Shown here piece by piece: positions 59,773 through 64,000 of a DNA stretch of 64,000 bases (position 1 is the stretch's first letter; each line of letters starts with the position of its first letter). The translations under genes were made by a program, and so were the position numbers. The notes beneath the pieces were generated by a model. The model was not told the DNA's origin and did not search any database. It saw only the letters and a list, made by a program, of their open reading frames with translations. Source of the DNA: Eubacterium_B sp034180045 (GTDB lineage Bacteria > Bacillota > Clostridia > Peptostreptococcales > Anaerovoracaceae); the NCBI GenBank assembly GCA_034180045.1, contig JAXFOY010000018.1, positions 1 to 64,000 of the forward strand, written 5' to 3'.

Positions 59773-62244
59773 TTAACTTATGTCGTTTCTGGCAAGTATC
59801 GACGCCGGCGTTTTCCTCAAGGTTGTAAATACAGGAAGTAATCCCGCAAGCATATTGAACGCCAAGACAAGCAAGAAGCTGATTCCGAATACATATATAT
59901 TTATACGATACATACTCGCAAAGAGACTTACCTTTGTGATTGCAGTTATGAAGTATGCCATTATCGTCATTCCCGGAAGTGCTGTGAATAGTGTAATAGC
60001 AAGGACTTCACCGGTGAACATTCTGTAAATATCGCCTTTTTTCAGTCCGATTGCTCTAAGAACACCAACCTCTTTGATTCTCGATAAGAACGACGCCCTG
60101 AGCATCAAATATATTTCTATCAGAGAAATCAAAACTATTACCGCTGAAACCGCGATGGTTTTCCAAATTCCCTCGCTTATGCTCTGCATGTGCGATTCTT
60201 TATCATGCGCATAGTTGTCTACGACCCTTACTTCCTTATTCTCTGAAAGTTGATTAAATGTAGCTTCTTTGTTTATAGGAGAAATCGTCAGGTTTTTATA
60301 TTTTTTGATGTTCTCCATAAAATAAGTATTGTCATTTACATATAATCCGCCGCCCTTGCGCTCATCGTGGTAAAACCCTGAAATCACAAGGTTTGAACCA
60401 TTTACTTTTATGTTTATAGGCTTTCCTATGGCCACCTCTTCTGCAAGGCTTTCCGGCGCGAGAACTTCGAAATCCTTTGAAGGTGCATTCCCCTTTGTTA
60501 TCTTGAGATTTGGCGCATTGGCATATTCGCTGAAAGGAACAATTTTGTCAGCCTCTACCGCATACGGCACATTCTCCAACGCCTCTACCGAGTTTTCTCC
60601 CGGATCGTGCATAACGATAGGCAAAAGCTTTGATTTTTGCGCATATATACACGGTGTCTGCTTATCTGTTATTCCCACAATAAGCAAATCCGGCATATTT
60701 GGCTGCTTAAGAATTCTTCCAACAAAGCCTTTCTCGTCTTTGATGCCTACTTCCCTGGAGTTGCTCGCTTTGACAGTTTTGACGGCAAGCAGCTTATCTA
60801 TAACCACCTCGTTCTCGTTTTCAGGAAGCCTTCCTCTGATAATGTCTGATTTTTTCAGCTTGGACACATCTGTGACGGAGCCGTTTACATTTATTCCTGT
60901 AGCTTGGTGGTATTCATCAAACATCATAGCAAAGTTCACTTTCGAATTGCCGGGAAGCACGTAATTTACATTTTCCAACGAAGCGTATTTGCTGTAGGTT
61001 GCAGTTGAAAGCTTACCCGTTTTCACAGTCAGGTAATTTTTATCCATATTTGTGAATTGATCATCCGTAACATGTGTGATTCCCGCCACATTACTTACCG
61101 CATAGATTACAAACATCGATGCCAGCACAAAACCGAGAAGCAATATTTTCTTGATTTTTGAATACCTGCGAATTTTTTGTATCCCTGTTCCAAACGAAGA
61201 AAACGGACCATATATGCTGTGGTATTTTAGTCTCGCAGGCATGCCGCTTTTTTTAATGCCTTCCTTTTGCTCAGCATTCATAAAGTAGTCATTATAGTCA
61301 AAGTTATACTTTTCGTAAACTTCCTTTGTCATAGCCTGATAGTGATCATCTATTATTTCCACACCTTCAGAGCCCATTGAAAGCTGCCCTTCCGTGTCAA
61401 TGTATAAGTTATTATTCCTGACAACTATTTTTATCTTAGGCAAAGGCCTTTCGCTGTCACTAAAAAAGCTTATATCAAAAGGTCCTTCTGAAAATTCGGA
61501 GCTAACGGGCATATCTTTTAGAAAAATCTTGCTATCCATACGATAATCAAGCTTACCGTCATGAATATTTTCTCTATCATCTACCACCTTTCCGTCGACA
61601 ATCTCGACGATTCGGTCAGCGTAGAACTCTGCGATTTCTCTTTCATGCGTTACCAGTATGACCAGTTTTTGCTTTGATATGGCCTTGATTATGTTCATTA
61701 CCTCTATCGTATTGCTACTGTCGAGATTTCCCGTAGGCTCATCGGCAATGATGATTTGCGGGTTTTTTACAAGAGCGCGGGCTATTCCCACCCTCTGGCG
61801 TTCACCTCCTGAGAGCATTTTTGCAGGACGGTTGCGATATTTTGCAATTCCGACTCTGTCGAGAATATACATAACTCTGCGTTCAATTGCAGCCTTATCC
61901 TTGAAGCCTGTCATTCTTAGAACCAAAGCCACATTTTCGAAAACCGTAGCATCTTCAATCAGATTATAGTTTTGAAAAATATATCCTATATGCAGATTCC
62001 TGATTTCGTCGAGTTTACCGCTTAACCGCCTGGTTATACGCTCATCATTTATATAAATATCTCCCTTATTTACGCTGTCAAGTCCACCTATAGCATTAAG
62101 CAGAGTTGTTTTACCGCAACCCGAGTTTCCGAGGAAAGTTACAAGACCTGTATCGGCAAGTTCAATGCTGGTGTCATTTATGGCACGAATTTCATTTGAT
62201 TTGTGCTTATTAAATGATTTTCTTACATTTACTAATCTAATCAT
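59773..62244 (-). CDS. FtsX-type ABC transporter, ATPase fused to permease
   Basis: This 823-residue protein has an N-terminal MacB/LolD-like ATPase (Walker A GNSGCGKT at about 39-46, signature LSGGERQR, Walker B IIIADEPTGNLD). A linker and a transmembrane helix near residue 370 follow, then an extracytoplasmic domain, and three C-terminal helices with an FtsX loop (EVGVLRAIGLKKGDIYRMFTGE). Such proteins export lipoproteins or peptides or sense antimicrobial peptides. ATG 62244 follows GAGGAGG; it overlaps the end of the upstream permease gene. Confidence 0.88.
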   Translation of the reverse strand: MIRLVNVRKSFNKHKSNEIRAINDTSIELADTGLVTFLGNSGCGKTTLLNAIGGLDSVNKGDIYINDERITRRLSGKLDEIRNLHIGYIFQNYNLIEDATVFENVALVLRMTGFKDKAAIERRVMYILDRVGIAKYRNRPAKMLSGGERQRVGIARALVKNPQIIIADEPTGNLDSSNTIEVMNIIKAISKQKLVILVTHEREIAEFYADRIVEIVDGKVVDDRENIHDGKLDYRMDSKIFLKDMPVSSEFSEGPFDISFFSDSERPLPKIKIVVRNNNLYIDTEGQLSMGSEGVEIIDDHYQAMTKEVYEKYNFDYNDYFMNAEQKEGIKKSGMPARLKYHSIYGPFSSFGTGIQKIRRYSKIKKILLLGFVLASMFVIYAVSNVAGITHVTDDQFTNMDKNYLTVKTGKLSTATYSKYASLENVNYVLPGNSKVNFAMMFDEYHQATGINVNGSVTDVSKLKKSDIIRGRLPENENEVVIDKLLAVKTVKASNSREVGIKDEKGFVGRILKQPNMPDLLIVGITDKQTPCIYAQKSKLLPIVMHDPGENSVEALENVPYAVEADKIVPFSEYANAPNLKITKGNAPSKDFEVLAPESLAEEVAIGKPINIKVNGSNLVISGFYHDERKGGGLYVNDNTYFMENIKKYKNLTISPINKEATFNQLSENKEVRVVDNYAHDKESHMQSISEGIWKTIAVSAVIVLISLIEIYLMLRASFLSRIKEVGVLRAIGLKKGDIYRMFTGEVLAITLFTALPGMTIMAYFITAITKVSLFASMYRINIYVFGISFLLVLAFNMLAGLLPVFTTLRKTPASILARNDIS

Positions 62245-62248
62245 TGTC

Positions 62249-64000
62249 CTAAACCTCCTCTTTATAAGCATTCATAGCCGTTTTACGGAACATTTGGCTG
62301 GAATATCTTATAGCCAAGAATATTGCCATAATTAGAATTATCACATAGATAATTGCTATATCTATATTTTCTATATGTAAGAATGATCGTTCCAGGAAAT
62401 TTATGGAATTTATCGTTCCGTCTTTAACCTTGATAATAATTCCGGCTATCACCGCAAATGCAATATGGAATACTACCAGAATCTCTGTCAAGAGCATTCC
62501 TGAACAAGCACGACGGCTTCCGCCAAGCATTCTGACCGTTGAGAAGTATACTGTTCTCGACTTGAATATCAGCTTTATGATGAAGTAAGTTATAAAGAAT
62601 AAAACTGTAAGCAATATTACAAGAATTACTTTTCTCATACCGCTTAATATTACTGTAGCCGCTTCCATTTCATCGTTTGACGCACTGTATAGATACAGTG
62701 CCTTGTATCCCAGCTTTTCAATCTTTGATAGAGTTTCGCCGGCATATTTATTTTCTTCTATATTGACCGTAACTTGGAAGTTTTGTCCGTCTTCATACAG
62801 ACTTCGAATGTCTTTTTCGTTTAGATAAATCGCTTCACGGTTTAGGTCATCTATGGATTTGCCTAACAGCCAGTTTGCGTTACCGCTTCTATACACGGCG
62901 CCTATTTTGACACTCAGATTTCTTACACCGTTTCTTTGGATAGTAAAATCCAAGGTCTTTCCTCCCGTGTTACCATAAGGAAACTCCTGAGCTATGGATT
63001 CCGGTATGTATGCACTGCCCTCTTCAACATGTGGAGATGCAATAACCGGGTGAGGCATAGACGGATTAACCATCATGGTTGTTTTGTTTGCCTTTACCTC
63101 AAGTTTTGCCTTTGAGGATGTTATTATCGATTGCATATGTGTCAATGTGGAGTCTTGGCAGCACACATACCCATCAAAATACTGAGAAGAGAACTGACTT
63201 TTCTTGCTTTCCTCATTCGTCATATAACCATAGCCGACAATTTTTACGGAATCTCTTATTCCTTCCGCATAGTTTACAATAACGCCCTTTTCGGTTAATT
63301 GGCTCGGCATAGCCATTTCCGGCTGATAGAACAACTCTTTGTCAATCATATTTTCAATCGGCAACATATATTCATTTGATTTGTTTATGAGGATTATTGC
63401 TTCGTTTGCCCCCTCCGGCATTCTACCCGCGGCAAGCCTCTTTTTCATACCTTCAAGACTTCTCGCCTTAAGTGTCAAGTATATCTGATTTTGAGCCGCA
63501 TCAGGATTTTCGGGATTAGCATTTACATCTCCGCCATTTGCATTTTCGGATGCTTTAAGTTGCTCATCAAATGCCATGCTGCTGAAACTGAAGGTATGAT
63601 CCATGAGCAGGCTATACTTATCAACAGACTTCACATTAGAAATATTTGCAAGCTTGGCATAATCCTCTTCGCTAAATGCACTGCGATCCGGTTTTGTTAC
63701 TATTACACGCTTGGAATTTGCGTCGGCAAAAATAGAATTGAAACTAATCTCTCTCACAGCCAGCCTCATATTCTGCATCGTCCCATAAGACATTGCGGTT
63801 CCGCTGCATAAGAAGATAAAAACAAATAGAAGAAGCAGCAGTTTCATTGGAAGGCTGAATGTGTTTCTCGTTCCAAGTCTGACCATATTATCAAATCTTA
63901 ACCCGTCATGTCTGGCTTCTCTGACAAGTTCACTGCTCGGTAAGTCTGATTTTTGCTTTCCCTTTTTCTCAGCTTCACGAAAATGTTTATTGCCGGAATC
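62249..64000 (-). CDS. FtsX-type ABC permease (partial, 5' end outside window)
   Basis: The frame is open from 64000 to the stop at 62249, giving at least 583 residues; the ATG at 63886 is therefore internal and not the start. The visible part begins with a charged cytoplasmic stretch (ELVREARHDGLRFDNM), then a membrane helix (MKLLLLLFVFIFLCSGTAMS), an extracytoplasmic domain, and three C-terminal helices typical of FtsX permeases (TVRMLGGSRRACSGMLLTE). It lies 4 bp before the fused ATPase/permease gene and probably forms one transporter with it. Confidence 0.85.
   Translation of the reverse strand, partial: DSGNKHFREAEKKGKQKSDLPSSELVREARHDGLRFDNMVRLGTRNTFSLPMKLLLLLFVFIFLCSGTAMSYGTMQNMRLAVREISFNSIFADANSKRVIVTKPDRSAFSEEDYAKLANISNVKSVDKYSLLMDHTFSFSSMAFDEQLKASENANGGDVNANPENPDAAQNQIYLTLKARSLEGMKKRLAAGRMPEGANEAIILINKSNEYMLPIENMIDKELFYQPEMAMPSQLTEKGVIVNYAEGIRDSVKIVGYGYMTNEESKKSQFSSQYFDGYVCCQDSTLTHMQSIITSSKAKLEVKANKTTMMVNPSMPHPVIASPHVEEGSAYIPESIAQEFPYGNTGGKTLDFTIQRNGVRNLSVKIGAVYRSGNANWLLGKSIDDLNREAIYLNEKDIRSLYEDGQNFQVTVNIEENKYAGETLSKIEKLGYKALYLYSASNDEMEAATVILSGMRKVILVILLTVLFFITYFIIKLIFKSRTVYFSTVRMLGGSRRACSGMLLTEILVVFHIAFAVIAGIIIKVKDGTINSINFLERSFLHIENIDIAIIYVIILIMAIFLAIRYSSQMFRKTAMNAYKEEV

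Noticed and set aside
63884..63886. ATG at 63886 as start of the last permease gene
   Set aside because: The frame stays open to the window edge with plausible cytoplasmic sequence; the gene is cut by the window.

Overview
The window looks like part of the chromosome of a strictly anaerobic, amino-acid-fermenting Clostridia-type Firmicute (moderate to low GC, strong AGGAGG-type ribosome sites, short intergenic gaps). Evidence for this lifestyle is an operon for [FeFe]-hydrogenase maturation (hydE-hydG-hydF), phosphotransacetylase, a butyryl-CoA:acetate-type CoA-transferase, an ornithine/alanine racemase, arginine deiminase, asparaginase, several peptidases and many amino-acid transporters. 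The gene set would fit a Family XIII/Anaerovoracaceae or Peptostreptococcales-like species, but that placement is inference.

Layout. 1-1,600: the end of a small inverted-repeat element, several hairpins, and a lipoprotein gene preceded by an unknown cysteine-containing protein whose start looks damaged. 1,900-12,700: pta, hydEGF, tRNA-Thr, addB, tex. 12,900-16,400: ornithine-racemase-like gene and a polar amino-acid ABC transporter. 16,700-26,800: one long plus-strand cluster of three RocB-like M20 hydrolases, another M20 peptidase, a YtcJ-like amidohydrolase, a sodium:alanine symporter and a small membrane protein. 26,900-36,700: arcA, asparaginase, M32 carboxypeptidase, TSUP permease, VOC protein, YitT protein, then a second amidohydrolase with an APC permease.

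36,900-53,400 is a metal and tetrapyrrole region. A five-gene dipeptide/nickel-type ABC transporter lies under a cobalamin riboswitch, with a recognisable promoter, a palindrome at the start point and an attenuator, and is probably a cobalt importer. Next come a P1B metal ATPase with a separate HMA protein and a divergent ArsR regulator, dCMP deaminase, the cobaltochelatase CbiK, an ABC-2 exporter, a surface protein with an apparently leaderless promoter, and an operon bioY-like / precorrin-2 dehydrogenase / hemC / cobA-hemD / cbiL. Together these bring in cobalt and carry out the early steps of anaerobic corrinoid synthesis.

53,658-56,901 is a small decayed island at the 3' end of tRNA-Arg(CCU). 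It is bounded by an 11-bp repeat of the tRNA end and holds a ribbon-helix-helix-like gene with a palindrome upstream, a frameshifted phage structural gene, a Fic AMPylase gene, 40-bp tandem repeats with palindromes, and a 312-bp inverted-repeat element with a 61-codon gene. A second copy of that element is cut by the left window edge. 57,300-64,000 holds the CoA-transferase, a second YitT protein and an FtsX-type ABC system that runs off the right edge.
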